From the NCBI RefSeq assembly GCF_021545845.1, contig NZ_CP088923.1, forward strand, positions 682,001 through 746,000: DNA of 64,000 nucleotides, in the 5' to 3' direction. Under the pieces are notes generated by a model. The model had not been told where the DNA came from. It worked only from the letters and a program-made list of their open reading frames with translations, and ran no database searches. The translations under genes were made by a program, and so were the position numbers. Shown here in pieces: positions 10,113-19,261 of the stretch (position 1 is the stretch's first letter; the number at the start of each line of letters is the position of its first letter). Source of the DNA: Rhodanobacter thiooxydans (lineage in GTDB: Bacteria; Pseudomonadota; Gammaproteobacteria; Xanthomonadales; Rhodanobacteraceae).

Positions 10113-10412
10113 TGCTGTTAGATCTGGCGCCCGGCGGTCTCAGGAACAGGGGGAATCCAGGATGACCGTGTTGCCGAGCGCCAGAAACCGTAAATCTGCT
10201 GGCGCCGCCCCATGGCGGCTGCCGTGGAACGTGGGGCGATATTCACCGCAAACGCGTGAACACGGGGTGACTGAAAAGGAGTTTTGTGCCCGATCGCGGC
10301 AGCAGATGACGTGTTGCGTCAGTTGTGTGATTGCCTGCCCAAATTCTCCGTGATCCAGCTCACATATGGCATGGCGGTTGCATCGTCTGCTTACCCACCC
10401 ACCAGGGAAGTA

Positions 10413-10598
10413 ATGGACATGAGCTTCGACTTCCAACCGGTTTATCCGCACCATGACTTGCTGGTCGAAATCGGCCAGGTCGAGATGGCCATCGACGGAC
10501 TGAGCGAGCGCGACGACAGCGAGCGCGTGGAGCTGCAGCCGACGCTGGAGTCGCGCATGCAGAGCCTGCTTGAGGCGCTCGATCATCTGGACGTCTGA
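10413..10598 (+). CDS. Small acidic hypothetical protein
   Basis: A 61-residue acidic protein starting MDMSFDFQPVYPHHDLLVEI and continuing through GQVEMAIDGLSERDDSERVE. AGGGAAG lies 3 bases before the first ATG and 9 before a second in-frame ATG at 10419, so either may be used. It has no signal peptide or membrane segment; helices are predicted by eye from the Leu/Glu pattern. I do not recognise the family. A good ribosome-binding site and normal third-position GC argue that it is real. It stands alone between mnmG and pepN and converges on pepN. Confidence 0.55.
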   Translation: MDMSFDFQPVYPHHDLLVEIGQVEMAIDGLSERDDSERVELQPTLESRMQSLLEALDHLDV

Positions 10599-10683
10599 AT
10601 GAGATACCCCGCCCGCGTGCATGGCGGCATCGCCGCGCATGCCAGGGCGACCCGGCGGGAGGGTGCAATGCGTCCGCCGCGGT

Positions 10684-13338
10684 TCAGTGGTTCAGCACGC
10701 TGTCGATGATCTCGGCCAGGTTGCGCGAAAGCCCGGGTTGCCGGGCCAATTCCACGATGGCCGCCTGCGCCGCCTCGCGCCGCCGCGGCTCCAACCGCTG
10801 CCAGCCGTTGAACGCCGTGGCCAGTCGCGCGGCCACCTGCGGGTTCAAGGCATCCAGCGCCACCAGCCGTTCGCCCAGCAGTCGGTAGCCGGCGCCGTCG
10901 GCACGGTGGAAACCGCTCGGGTTGCTGCGCACGAATGCACCCAGCAGCGACTGCACCCGGTTCGGATTCTTCAGCGTGAATGCGTCGTCGCGCTCCAGCT
11001 GTCGCACGCGATTCAGCGCTGGCTCGCCCGGCAACTGCGCCTGCACCGCGAACCACTTGTCCAGCGCCAGTGCGTTGCCGGCGTAGCGTTCGCGATAGTC
11101 GCGCAGCGCCGCGGCGGCCTGCGCAGCGCCGCTGCGCACCAGCACCGACAACGCGGCGAGACGATCGGTCATGCCGGGGGCGTCGCGGTATTGCGTGGCG
11201 GCCAGCGCGCCGGCACCGGTCGGGTCCAGCAGCGCCAGCAGTTCCAGCACGCGGCGCTGCAACCGGCGGCGCGCCTGGCTCGATGCATCGAGCTCGATGC
11301 CGGTTTGCGCGAGCAGCGCGAGGTACCGCCGCTGCAGGTTTTCCGCGCCCAGCCGCTCGGCCAGCTGCCGTTGCAGTGCCTGGCGTGATTGATGGATACG
11401 CTGCGGGTCGATCGCGGTTTCGCGCTCGGCCAGCTCGATCTCGCCGGGCGGGGTGAGCAGGTCGGCCAGCAACGCGTCGTCGACGGCGGCGCCGTCGAAC
11501 AACCGCGCCAGTGCATCGCACCAGGCGTGCAGCGCGGCACCGGCGGTGCCGTCGCGCAGCTCCTCGTAGGCGCGTGCGGCCAGCTGCTGGCTGGCTTCCC
11601 AGCGGTTGAAGCCGTCGACGTCGTGGGCCAGCAGCAGCGCCAGCTCGTCCGGCGTGTAGTCGTACTCCAGGATCACCGGCGCGGAGAAGCCGCGCAGCAG
11701 CGATGGCACCGGCGCGGCGCCGACGTCGGTGAAGACGAAGTTCCGCTCGGCGCGGTCGAGCACCACCACCAGCTCGGTAACTGGTTTGGACGTCTGGCCG
11801 TCCAGATGCAGCGGCAGCATGTCGCCGTGCGGGGTGAACAGCGCCAGCTTGACCGGGATCGGCAGCGGCGCGCGGGGCTCCGCGCCGTGGCCAGCCGGGA
11901 TTTGCTGGGCCAGGGTCAGCGTATAGGTATGGGCCGCTGCGTCGTAGTGCCCGTGCGCCTTCAGCCGCGGCGTGCCGGCCTGGGCGTACCAGGCGAGGTA
12001 GGGCGTGAGGTCGCTGCCGTTGGCCTCGCCCAGCGCGGCGAGGAAATCCTCCAGCGTGGCAGCGTGGCCGTCGTTGCGCTCGAAGTAGCGGTCCATGCCG
12101 CGGCGGAAGCCGTCCCGGCCCAGCGCACTGGCCAGCATGCGCACCAGCTCGGCGCCCTTCTCGTACACCGTGGCGGTATAGAAATTGTTGATCTCGCTGT
12201 ACTGTGCCGGGCGCACCGGATGCGCCAGCGGACCGGCGTCCTCGGGGAACTGCGCACGGCGCAGCAGGGCGACATCCTCGATGCGCTTCAGTGGCGCCGA
12301 ATTCATGTCGGCCGAGAAGCTCTGTTCGCGGAATACGGTGAGGCCCTCCTTCAGCGAGAGCTGGAACCAGTCGCGGCAGGTGACGCGGTTGCCGCTCCAG
12401 TTGTGGAAGTATTCGTGCGCCACCACCGCCTCGACGTGACGGTACTCCTCGTCGGTGGTCGAATCCGGCTCGGCCAGCAGGCACTTCGCGTTGAAGATGT
12501 TGAGCCCCTTGTTCTCCATCGCGCCCATGTTGAAGTCGTGGGTGGCGACCACGTGGAACACGTCCAGGTCGTAGTTGCGGCCGTAAGTCTGCTCGTCCCA
12601 GCGCATTGCGCGCTCCAGTGCGTCCATCGCGTAGTGGCAGCGCCCGATCGCGTCGGCCTCGGCCCAGATCTTCAACTGCACGGCGCGGCCGTCGGCGGTG
12701 ACGTAGTCGCGCTCGATCACTTCCAGTCGGCCGGCGACCAGCGCGAACAGGTAGCTCGGCTTCGGGTGCGGGTCGACGAAGCGCGCCCAGTGGCGGCCGC
12801 CTTCCAGCTCGCCGGCGCCGTCCGGGTTGCCACCGGCCAGCAGCACCGGGAAGCGGGCGCGGTCGGCGCGCAGGGTGACCGTGTAGCGGGACAGCACGTC
12901 GGGCCGGTCGGGAAAGAACGTGATGTGGCGAAAGCCCTCGGCCTCGCACTGGGTCAGCAGGAAGCCGGTTTTGCGCGGGCCGGACAGGTACAGGCCTTCC
13001 AGCGCGGTGTTCGCCGCTGGGCGCAGCCGCACGCGGGTCTCCAGCACGCTGCCGTCGCGGACGCCGTCCACTACCAGCACGCTGTCGTCGTAGCGATATT
13101 CGCCGGCGGACAGCGTGCGACCGTCCAGCGCGATCACCAGCAGCTGCAGGTTCTCGCCGTCCAGCCGCAGCGGCGCGTCCTGCGCGACGTCGCGGCGCAG
13201 ATGCAGGCGCGCGAGTACTTCGCTGGCGTCAATGCCGAGGTCGAAGTCCAGCTCGATCGCCTCGACCCGCCAGGCGGGGGCGCGGTAGTCGCGCAGGCGG
13301 ATCAGGCTCGGGGTGGCGGCTTGCGGCAGTGCATGCAT
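10684..13338 (-). CDS. pepN: Aminopeptidase N (M1 family)
   Basis: PepN is a zinc aminopeptidase that removes N-terminal residues from peptides in the cytoplasm. The 884-residue product compares with 870 in E. coli. The substrate-binding GAMEN motif is at about residues 270-275, and the zinc site HEYFHNW, with the third ligand in LSLKEGLTVF 19 residues later, is near residues 306-330. The C-terminal half is the helical M1 domain. The start MHALPQAATPSLIRLRDYRA fits the usual N-terminus; an open frame runs 60 codons further upstream but that stretch is Arg/Pro-rich and overlaps the divergent epimerase gene. Confidence 0.97.
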   Translation of the reverse strand: MHALPQAATPSLIRLRDYRAPAWRVEAIELDFDLGIDASEVLARLHLRRDVAQDAPLRLDGENLQLLVIALDGRTLSAGEYRYDDSVLVVDGVRDGSVLETRVRLRPAANTALEGLYLSGPRKTGFLLTQCEAEGFRHITFFPDRPDVLSRYTVTLRADRARFPVLLAGGNPDGAGELEGGRHWARFVDPHPKPSYLFALVAGRLEVIERDYVTADGRAVQLKIWAEADAIGRCHYAMDALERAMRWDEQTYGRNYDLDVFHVVATHDFNMGAMENKGLNIFNAKCLLAEPDSTTDEEYRHVEAVVAHEYFHNWSGNRVTCRDWFQLSLKEGLTVFREQSFSADMNSAPLKRIEDVALLRRAQFPEDAGPLAHPVRPAQYSEINNFYTATVYEKGAELVRMLASALGRDGFRRGMDRYFERNDGHAATLEDFLAALGEANGSDLTPYLAWYAQAGTPRLKAHGHYDAAAHTYTLTLAQQIPAGHGAEPRAPLPIPVKLALFTPHGDMLPLHLDGQTSKPVTELVVVLDRAERNFVFTDVGAAPVPSLLRGFSAPVILEYDYTPDELALLLAHDVDGFNRWEASQQLAARAYEELRDGTAGAALHAWCDALARLFDGAAVDDALLADLLTPPGEIELAERETAIDPQRIHQSRQALQRQLAERLGAENLQRRYLALLAQTGIELDASSQARRRLQRRVLELLALLDPTGAGALAATQYRDAPGMTDRLAALSVLVRSGAAQAAAALRDYRERYAGNALALDKWFAVQAQLPGEPALNRVRQLERDDAFTLKNPNRVQSLLGAFVRSNPSGFHRADGAGYRLLGERLVALDALNPQVAARLATAFNGWQRLEPRRREAAQAAIVELARQPGLSRNLAEIIDSVLNH

Positions 13339-13403
13339 GGGATGGGCGCGGGAATGGGGACCGCTGAGGGTAACATGGGGTGTTGCAGACGCAGGAGAAC
13401 CCC

Positions 13404-14405
13404 GTGGACGCGAAGCGTTATGCCGCCGGACAGGACCGCCTGGGCGAGCAGGAGATCGTGGTGCTGGCCGAGCCCGGTAGCGGGCGGTGCGTGCGCATCG
13501 CGCGCCATGGCGCGGCACTGCTCGATTTCGAGGTCGGCGCCGCCGGGTCGGTGCGCGACCTCGCCGACGGCTACCGCGATGCGGACGAAGTGACCGCCCG
13601 CGCGGGTTCGCGCTTCGCCATCATGGCGCCGTTCGCCGGGCGCATCGCCGACGCGCGCTACACCTTCGACGGCCACGCGCAGGATCTGCAACCCGGCGTG
13701 ACCGGCGCCGCGCGGGCCAGCCGGCACGGCTTCGTGCGCGACGTGGATTTCGAGCTCGCCGCACTGGCCGCGGACGACGACCGCGCGCAGGCCACCCTGA
13801 CCACCCGCGCGATCCGCCCGCAGCCCGGCTACCCGCATGCGATCGACCTCGCGGTGACGTTCACCCTGGATGCCGGTGGCCTCACCCTGGAGGCGTGCAT
13901 GCGCAATGTCGGCGACCGCGCCGCGCCGTGCTTCTTCGGCTGGCATCCGTATTTCCACGTGGCCGACGGTGAGGTCGACGACTGGCAGCTGCAGATTCCT
14001 GCGCAGACGCTGATCCGCACTGGTGCCAACCTGATCGCGCTGGCCGGCGCGGAAGCGTATGTGGCGCTGGACGATGCGCCGGCGCTGGATTTCCGCGAGT
14101 CGCGGCGGATCGGTGACAGCATCATCGATCAGGGCTACACCGACCTCGACGTCGACGCCGACGGTCGCATCCGCACCCGCCTGCGCAACCCGGTCAGCGG
14201 TTTCGCCATCGCGGTGTGGCAGGAGCATGGCGTGATGCACGCGTTCACCGCCGACACGGTCAGCCGCGACGCCCGCCGCGCGGTCGCGCTGGAGCCGATG
14301 GAGTGCATGGCCGACGCGTTCAACCGGCCCGAGTGCGCCGCGGCGATCCGGCTCGAACCCGGCGCCGAGCGCCGCTTCCGTTGTGGCGTGGAGATCGAAC
14401 CGTGA
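13404..14405 (+). CDS. Aldose 1-epimerase family protein
   Basis: The 333-residue product has the galactose-mutarotase-like beta-sandwich signature: RFAIMAPFAGRIADARY early, SRHGFVRDVDF, then GWHPYFHV in the middle and VALEPMECMADAFN near the end. The His residues and the late Glu are those expected in the active site. The likely role is interconversion of sugar anomers in the cytoplasm; the exact sugar is unknown. I chose the GTG at 13404 because AGGAG lies 6 bases before it; the frame extends 24 bp further to another GTG without such a site. Its TGA overlaps the ATG of the next gene (TGATG), implying coupled translation. Confidence 0.87.
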   Translation: MDAKRYAAGQDRLGEQEIVVLAEPGSGRCVRIARHGAALLDFEVGAAGSVRDLADGYRDADEVTARAGSRFAIMAPFAGRIADARYTFDGHAQDLQPGVTGAARASRHGFVRDVDFELAALAADDDRAQATLTTRAIRPQPGYPHAIDLAVTFTLDAGGLTLEACMRNVGDRAAPCFFGWHPYFHVADGEVDDWQLQIPAQTLIRTGANLIALAGAEAYVALDDAPALDFRESRRIGDSIIDQGYTDLDVDADGRIRTRLRNPVSGFAIAVWQEHGVMHAFTADTVSRDARRAVALEPMECMADAFNRPECAAAIRLEPGAERRFRCGVEIEP

Positions 14406-15352
14406 TGGATGCCTTGCCCGATTTCGAGCAGATTCTCGATGCCGCCGCGCGCATCGCGCCGTACGCCAGCGTCACCCCGGTGCTGCGCGGCGCGGCGCTG
14501 GATGCGCTGGCCGGCGCGGAGCTGCACTTCAAGTGCGAGAACCTGCAGCGTGGCGGCGCGTTCAAGTTCCGTGGTGCCTGCAATGCGGTGTGGTCGCTTG
14601 ACGATGCGCAGGCCGCGCGCGGCGTGGTCACCCATTCCTCCGGCAACCACGGCAACGCGCTGGCGCTGGCTGCCGCCACCCGCGGCATCGCCGCGCACGT
14701 GGTGGTGCCGGAAGGCGCGGTGCGCGCCAAGCTCGAAGCGATCGAGCGCGCCGGCGCCACCCTGCATCGCTGCGCGCCGACCCAGGCTGCGCGCGAGGCG
14801 ATGTGCGCCGGGGTGCAGCGCGCCACCGGCGCCGAGTTGGTGCATCCGTATGCCGACATCCGGGTGATGGCCGGCCAGGGCACGCTTGCGCTGGAGCTGC
14901 TGCGGCAGGCGCCGGGACTGGACGCACTGGTCACGCCGGTCGGCGGCGGCGGCCTGGCCAGCGGCGTGGCGATCGCCGCGCACGGCCTCGACCCGGCGCT
15001 GGCCCTGTTCGCCGCCGAGCCGCTCGGCGCCGACGACGCGGCGCGCTCGCTGGCGCAGGGCACGCGGGTCACCACGGTGGTGCCGGATACGATCTGCGAT
15101 GGCCTGCGCGCGCTGGTTGGCGAGCACAACCTCGACGCGCTGCGCATGCATCGCGTCGAGGTGATCACGGTCAGCGACGCGGAGACCGTCGCTGCGATGC
15201 GGCTGCTGTGGTCGGAGCTGAAGCAGGTGGTGGAAGTGTCCAGCGCCACCGTGCTCGCGGCGATCCTCAAGCAGCCTCGGCGCTTCGCCGGCAAGCGCGT
15301 CGGCGTGGTGCTGACCGGCGGCAACGTGGATCTCGACGCGCTACCCTGGTGA
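14405..15352 (+). CDS. Threonine/serine dehydratase-like PLP enzyme
   Basis: The 315-residue protein is a fold-type II PLP enzyme of the threonine dehydratase / serine racemase group. The PLP lysine is Lys54 in GGAFKFRGA, the substrate loop is SSGNHGNALA, and the phosphate cradle is GGGGLASG. There is no C-terminal ACT domain, unlike IlvA at 35211-36761, so it is the unregulated catabolic or racemase type. It begins on TGATG, overlapping the epimerase stop. Serine racemase and threo-3-hydroxyaspartate dehydratase are possible alternatives; residues seen here do not decide. Confidence 0.88.
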   Translation: MDALPDFEQILDAAARIAPYASVTPVLRGAALDALAGAELHFKCENLQRGGAFKFRGACNAVWSLDDAQAARGVVTHSSGNHGNALALAAATRGIAAHVVVPEGAVRAKLEAIERAGATLHRCAPTQAAREAMCAGVQRATGAELVHPYADIRVMAGQGTLALELLRQAPGLDALVTPVGGGGLASGVAIAAHGLDPALALFAAEPLGADDAARSLAQGTRVTTVVPDTICDGLRALVGEHNLDALRMHRVEVITVSDAETVAAMRLLWSELKQVVEVSSATVLAAILKQPRRFAGKRVGVVLTGGNVDLDALPW

Positions 15353-15365
15353 ACCGACGGGTGGA

Positions 15366-16487
15366 TCAACCCGGCGCCGACTCCACCAGGGTGCTGCCGG
15401 CCGGCGCGTCGCCGGCGTCGCTGCCGACCGCAGCGGGCTGGTGCTGCGCCAGCGCGTGCAGATCCAATTGGCCGACCGGAATCGGCGTGTAGTCCGCGCC
15501 GAACGCCACTTCGCCCGGCCGCCAGCCGGCGGGCTGGCGCACGGCGACCCAGAAGCGCTTCAGCGCAGCCCAGTGCAGCCCGATCAGGCCGTAGTTGTTG
15601 TCGGCGTCGACGATCGGATCGCCCACGCCGGTCGGCCGCGGCGGTTCGCCGTACAGCGCGGTGCCGAACAGCACGTCCCACACCGAGAGCACCTGGCCGT
15701 AGTTGCAGTTGTGCAGCGTCGGCCGCTCGGGATCGACCAGCATGTGGTGCAGGCGGTGGAACTTCGGGGCGACGAACACGCGGTCGAGCACGCGGCCGAA
15801 GCCCAGCCGGACGTTGGTGTGCGAGAAGTTCTGCACCAGTTCACCGAGCAGCATCAGCCAGGCGAACTCGTCCGGGTCCACGCCGATCACCAGGCCCACC
15901 GTGGCCAGGATCATCGACTGGATGAAACCATCCACCAGGCTGCCGCGATCGTTGGTCCAGCAGCTCATCTGGCGCGTGCTGTGGTGCATGCTGTGCAGCG
16001 CCCACCACCACGGGATCGCGTGCTGGGTGCGGTGCATCCAGTAGTACGTGAAGTCGTACACCACGTAGTACACCGCGAACAGCACGTAAGGGTGGTCGTT
16101 GAACCACGGCACCAGGTTCTTCAGCGCCAGCGGCGAGGCGCTGCCGGTGGCGGCGGCCGCATCGGCGCTGGCGAACAGGTGGCTGAACGGCATCAGCACC
16201 AGGTAGGTGAACAGCGGGAAGATGCCCAGCAGCATCAGCAGCGTGTAGTTGCGGTCGACCCGGGTGAGCTTGCGGTCCGTCCACTTTTCTGCGGGGAAGA
16301 AGGTCTCCAGCGGGCGGAAGATGAAGCCGATGATGGCGAGCTGCAGCGCCGCGATCAGCAGCGCGGCGGCGATGTCGCGCGGGTCGCCGGCCAGGCCGTC
16401 CAGGTGCAGCGCACTCAGCAGCGGGATGATCGCGTGGTCAGCCAGCCAGCTGACCAGAAAATTCCATAGTTGGGGCAGATCGAACAT
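15366..16487 (-). CDS. Sterol desaturase / fatty acid hydroxylase superfamily membrane protein
   Basis: The 373-residue integral membrane protein carries the histidine boxes of the di-iron fatty acid hydroxylase superfamily: HRTQH, HSMHH 11 residues later, and HRLHH downstream after APKF. Five or so hydrophobic segments are visible. Such enzymes hydroxylate or desaturate lipids at the cytoplasmic face using O2. Bacterial relatives act on carotenoids, ornithine lipids, alkylglycerol or sterol-like molecules; the substrate cannot be told. Its 3' end converges on the PLP enzyme gene with a 13-bp gap. Confidence 0.9.
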   Translation of the reverse strand: MFDLPQLWNFLVSWLADHAIIPLLSALHLDGLAGDPRDIAAALLIAALQLAIIGFIFRPLETFFPAEKWTDRKLTRVDRNYTLLMLLGIFPLFTYLVLMPFSHLFASADAAAATGSASPLALKNLVPWFNDHPYVLFAVYYVVYDFTYYWMHRTQHAIPWWWALHSMHHSTRQMSCWTNDRGSLVDGFIQSMILATVGLVIGVDPDEFAWLMLLGELVQNFSHTNVRLGFGRVLDRVFVAPKFHRLHHMLVDPERPTLHNCNYGQVLSVWDVLFGTALYGEPPRPTGVGDPIVDADNNYGLIGLHWAALKRFWVAVRQPAGWRPGEVAFGADYTPIPVGQLDLHALAQHQPAAVGSDAGDAPAGSTLVESAPG

Positions 16488-16553
16488 CGGCGCTTCTTCG
16501 GATTCGGCAGCGGACCAATCATATCGCCGTGCGATGGCGCGGACGCTGAATGC

Positions 16554-17435
16554 TCAGGAACGGCGCTTTGCTCCCACGCCGCTGACCGCGAACAGCCCGA
16601 GCAGCACGAACACGATGCCAACCAGCTCCATGGCCGAGGGCTGCTCGTGCAGGATCAGCCACGCCAGCAGCACGCTGACGACCGGCACGCCGAGGCTGGC
16701 CACGCTGGCCACCGTGGTCGGCAGCCGCTGCAGCACGATCGACCACAGCCACCAGGCCAGGCTGGAGGCCAGCAGCACGCTGTAGGTCAACCCGCCGACG
16801 AAGGCCCAGTTCCACTCGATCGCGCGCTCCGGCACCACCAGCGCGATGCCGCCGAGCGCGATGCCGCCCAGCAGCATCTGCCACGCGGTGAGGTTGAGCA
16901 CTGACGACGCATGCCGCAGAAACATGCGCTTGCTGAGCACGGTGCCGGCCGCCCACGCGACGCCGCCGGCGATCGCCAGCGCGGTGCTCAGCGCACTGCC
17001 CATGGCGCGCCACGGTTCGATGATGCACAGCAGCCCGAGCGCGGCCAGCGCCAGTCCCAGCCAGTGCCGCGCCGTGGGGCGGTCGCCCAGCAGCAGCCAG
17101 GCCAGCAGCACCGCCCAGAACGGCATGGTGTACGCGAGCAGGGCGACGTGACCGGCACCACCGTCGAGCAGCGCCCATTGCTCCAGCCCCTGGAACGCGG
17201 TGGTCTGGCACAGGCCGATCAGCAGCGTGGGTCCCAGCGGCGGCGGCCGCAGCGATTGCCGCGACAGCAGCAGCGCGGCAAACAGCACGGCGGCGCCGAG
17301 CAGGTAGCGCAGCGCGGCGAAGTGGAACGGCCCGGCGTACGCCAGCACCTGTTTCATCACGACCCAGCTGTAGGCCCAGATCAGGATGGTGACGAGCAGC
17401 GCGGACAACGCGCCGCGGGATGGCGAGGGCGGCAT
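16554..17435 (-). CDS. EamA/DMT-family transporter
   Basis: The 293-residue protein consists almost entirely of ten hydrophobic segments in two repeats, the drug/metabolite transporter (EamA) pattern. The first repeat starts ALLVTILIWAYSWVVMKQVL, and the second has AGTVLSKRMFLRHASSVLN then AWQMLLGGIALGG. Members export amino acids, metabolites or drugs across the inner membrane. The start has no clear ribosome-binding site. It is on the same strand as the desaturase gene, 66 bp upstream of it. Confidence 0.9.
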   Translation of the reverse strand: MPPSPSRGALSALLVTILIWAYSWVVMKQVLAYAGPFHFAALRYLLGAAVLFAALLLSRQSLRPPPLGPTLLIGLCQTTAFQGLEQWALLDGGAGHVALLAYTMPFWAVLLAWLLLGDRPTARHWLGLALAALGLLCIIEPWRAMGSALSTALAIAGGVAWAAGTVLSKRMFLRHASSVLNLTAWQMLLGGIALGGIALVVPERAIEWNWAFVGGLTYSVLLASSLAWWLWSIVLQRLPTTVASVASLGVPVVSVLLAWLILHEQPSAMELVGIVFVLLGLFAVSGVGAKRRS

Positions 17436-17514
17436 GGGCGATCGGGACGGGAAGGGGCGACAAGTCTAGCGGCGTGGGTTAGCTTGTGGCGCACCCTTCG
17501 ACCATCCGCCAGCC

Positions 17515-18093
17515 ATGACCGGGACCGCCGAACTGCCACGCTGCCACTGGGCCGCCAACGGCGACGCGCTGATGCGCGACTACCATGACACCGAGTGGGG
17601 CGTGCCGCTGCACGACGACCGCGCACTGTTCGAGTTCCTCTGCCTCGAAGGCGCCCAGGCCGGCCTGTCCTGGCGCACCGTGCTGGCCAAGCGCGACAAC
17701 TACCGCAGGGCCTTCCATGGTTTCGAGATCGCCCGGGTCGCCGCGATGAGCGATCACGAGCTGGAAAAGTGCCTGCTCGACCCGGGCATCATCCGCAACC
17801 GACAGAAGGTTTCGGCCACCCGCGACAATGCGGTAGCGGCACTCGAAGTGATCGCGCAGTTCGGCAGTCTGGACGGCTATCTGTGGTCGTTCGTCGATGG
17901 CCGGCCGCTGCGCAACCGCTGGCGCAGCCAGGCCGAGGTACCGGCCAGCACCGCCCTGTCCGATCGCATGAGCAAGGCGCTGAAGAAGCGCGGCTTCCGC
18001 TTCGTCGGCAGCACCATCTGCTACTCGCTGTTGCAGGCCACCGGCATGGTCGACGATCACCTTGTGGGTTGTTTTCGCCACCGGCAGGGGTGA
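17515..18093 (+). CDS. tag: DNA-3-methyladenine glycosylase I
   Basis: Tag removes 3-methyladenine from alkylated DNA in base excision repair. The 192-residue length matches E. coli (187). The zinc ligands are visible as Cys10 and His24 (RCHWA... HDTEWG) and His182 and Cys186 (HLVGCFRH). The binding pocket includes FEFLCLEGAQAGLSW. It is divergent from the DMT transporter gene with about 80 bp between, which must hold both promoters. Confidence 0.96.
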   Translation: MTGTAELPRCHWAANGDALMRDYHDTEWGVPLHDDRALFEFLCLEGAQAGLSWRTVLAKRDNYRRAFHGFEIARVAAMSDHELEKCLLDPGIIRNRQKVSATRDNAVAALEVIAQFGSLDGYLWSFVDGRPLRNRWRSQAEVPASTALSDRMSKALKKRGFRFVGSTICYSLLQATGMVDDHLVGCFRHRQG

Positions 18094-18396
18094 GCGCGGC
18101 GCGCCGCGCATACGCAAGAACTTGCGAGACGCGGCGACGGCGACATGCCGAAATGTGCGCCCTTTCACAGCAACGGCATGAGCCTGAACGCCAACGGTAC
18201 CGTGGACGAAATGTGTGCTGAACGGCACGCCGTGCGCACTTGTGAAAACTTCGTTCTCCGATGGAAGCTGCGCGGGTCCCGAGTCGGGCCGTGTGCGCCA
18301 ACCCGCGCGCGGCGAACGACGTCGAGGCATCTGCACGGGCCGGCACGCCGCGAGCCGCATCCCGAAATCCATGAACGCCATCCCCGGAGGCACGCA
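18094..18396. other. Intergenic region upstream of the Thr-rich secreted protein
   Basis: This 303-bp stretch holds no convincing gene. It contains a small palindrome, CGCAAG-AA-CTTGCG, near 18113-18126. A GGAGG at 18386-18390 serves the next gene. A promoter is expected but I cannot pick one. Confidence 0.4.
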
Positions 18397-19170
18397 ATGA
18401 AATCACGTCATCTCATGCTCAAGCTGGTCAGTGCCGCGGTGCTCACCGCGCTGGCCGCCTCGCCGCTGCTGGCGCAAACCACCGGCACCACCGGCACCAC
18501 GACGACTACGACCACGACCACCACCACCACCACGACCACCCATGAATCGGTGACGTTGAGCAACCAGTTCGGCACGTTCGCCGGTTCGACCACGAACTCG
18601 CAGGCGCTGGTGCAGGGGCTGCGCGATGGCACCGCGATCACGCTCACCGGGCCGGCGCCGACGACAACGACGACGGGTACCACCACCGGCACCACCACCG
18701 GCACCACCACGGTATCGACGACCTTCCAGCCGGCCACCGGCCCGATGGGCTACGGCAACGTGAAGATCGCCCTGTCGCTGGCCGAGGCCAGCCTGGCGAA
18801 GGCCGGCATCACCGATCCCACTGCCGCCGAGGTGGCTGCCGCACTGAACGGTGGCACCCTGGTGATGGCCGACGGCACCAGCATCGACCTGAAGGGCGTG
18901 CTGGCGCAGCGCGCCGCGGGCCAGGGCTGGGGCGAGATTGCCAAGGCTGACGGCTTCAAGCTGGGCGACGTGATGCGCTCACCGAAGGCGGCCGCCCACG
19001 GGCACGAACACGCGCATGTGGAGAAGGTCGAAGTGGCCAAGGTGCACGGCGTCGACCGTCCGCACAAGTCCGAGCAGGTGGCCAAGGTCGACCGCCCCGA
19101 GCGTCCGGAGCGTCCGTCCAAGCCCGAGCGTCCCGAGCACCCGAGCCATGCCGGCCGTCCGGGCGGCTGA
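18397..19170 (+). CDS. Secreted Thr-rich protein with basic/proline-rich C-terminus
   Basis: The 257-residue product starts with a signal peptide (MKSRHLMLKLVSAAVLTALA, cleavage expected after SPLLAQ). A first low-complexity Thr/Gly tract of about 25 residues follows; a second Thr-Gly tract lies near residues 88-110. A folded central part of about 70 residues contains VKIALSLAEASLAKAGI and GKLG-type loops, and the last 65 residues are rich in Lys, Arg, Pro, Glu and His (repeated RPERPE units). GGAGG lies 6 bases before the ATG. I do not recognise the family. It is followed by an outer-membrane barrel gene, so a shared cell-surface role is possible but unproven. Confidence 0.75.
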   Translation: MKSRHLMLKLVSAAVLTALAASPLLAQTTGTTGTTTTTTTTTTTTTTTHESVTLSNQFGTFAGSTTNSQALVQGLRDGTAITLTGPAPTTTTTGTTTGTTTGTTTVSTTFQPATGPMGYGNVKIALSLAEASLAKAGITDPTAAEVAAALNGGTLVMADGTSIDLKGVLAQRAAGQGWGEIAKADGFKLGDVMRSPKAAAHGHEHAHVEKVEVAKVHGVDRPHKSEQVAKVDRPERPERPSKPERPEHPSHAGRPGG

Positions 19171-19198
19171 GCCAACCTTCCACGTCGCCAGTCACCCC

Positions 19199-19225
19199 GC
19201 AGGCCCGGCGTGATGCCGGGCCTGC
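19199..19225 (+). terminator. Terminator-like hairpin between the Thr-rich and barrel genes
   Basis: GCAGGCCCGGC / GCCGGGCCTGC is an 11-bp perfect stem with a 5-nt loop. The following TGCCATATCTTC has only a weak T-run, so it may attenuate rather than end the transcript into the barrel gene. Confidence 0.5.
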
Positions 19226-19261
19226 TGCCATATCTTCAATGACCCAAGGAAACCTTGACCC

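Larger units (their letters stand above)
9832..10412. other. Long intergenic region with two hairpins, no convincing gene
   Basis: This 581-bp gap lies between divergently oriented mnmG and a small hypothetical gene. It holds a plus-strand terminator at 10025-10055 and a second hairpin at 10081-10112. No reading frame here resembles a protein I know. The segment of about 9880-10055 upstream of the first terminator is a candidate small RNA. Confidence 0.5.

Noticed and set aside
11389..13593. 734-codon plus-strand frame opposite pepN
   Set aside because: It is a shadow of pepN in a GC-rich frame, with no recognisable domain.
18215..18396. Short plus-strand frames upstream of the Thr-rich protein
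   Set aside because: They lack ribosome-binding sites, have atypical composition, and probably are part of the untranslated region.
18482..18545. ACN-type trinucleotide run as a phase-variable tract
   Set aside because: The units are imperfect and in multiples of three, so length changes would not shift the frame; kept only as a length-polymorphism idea.
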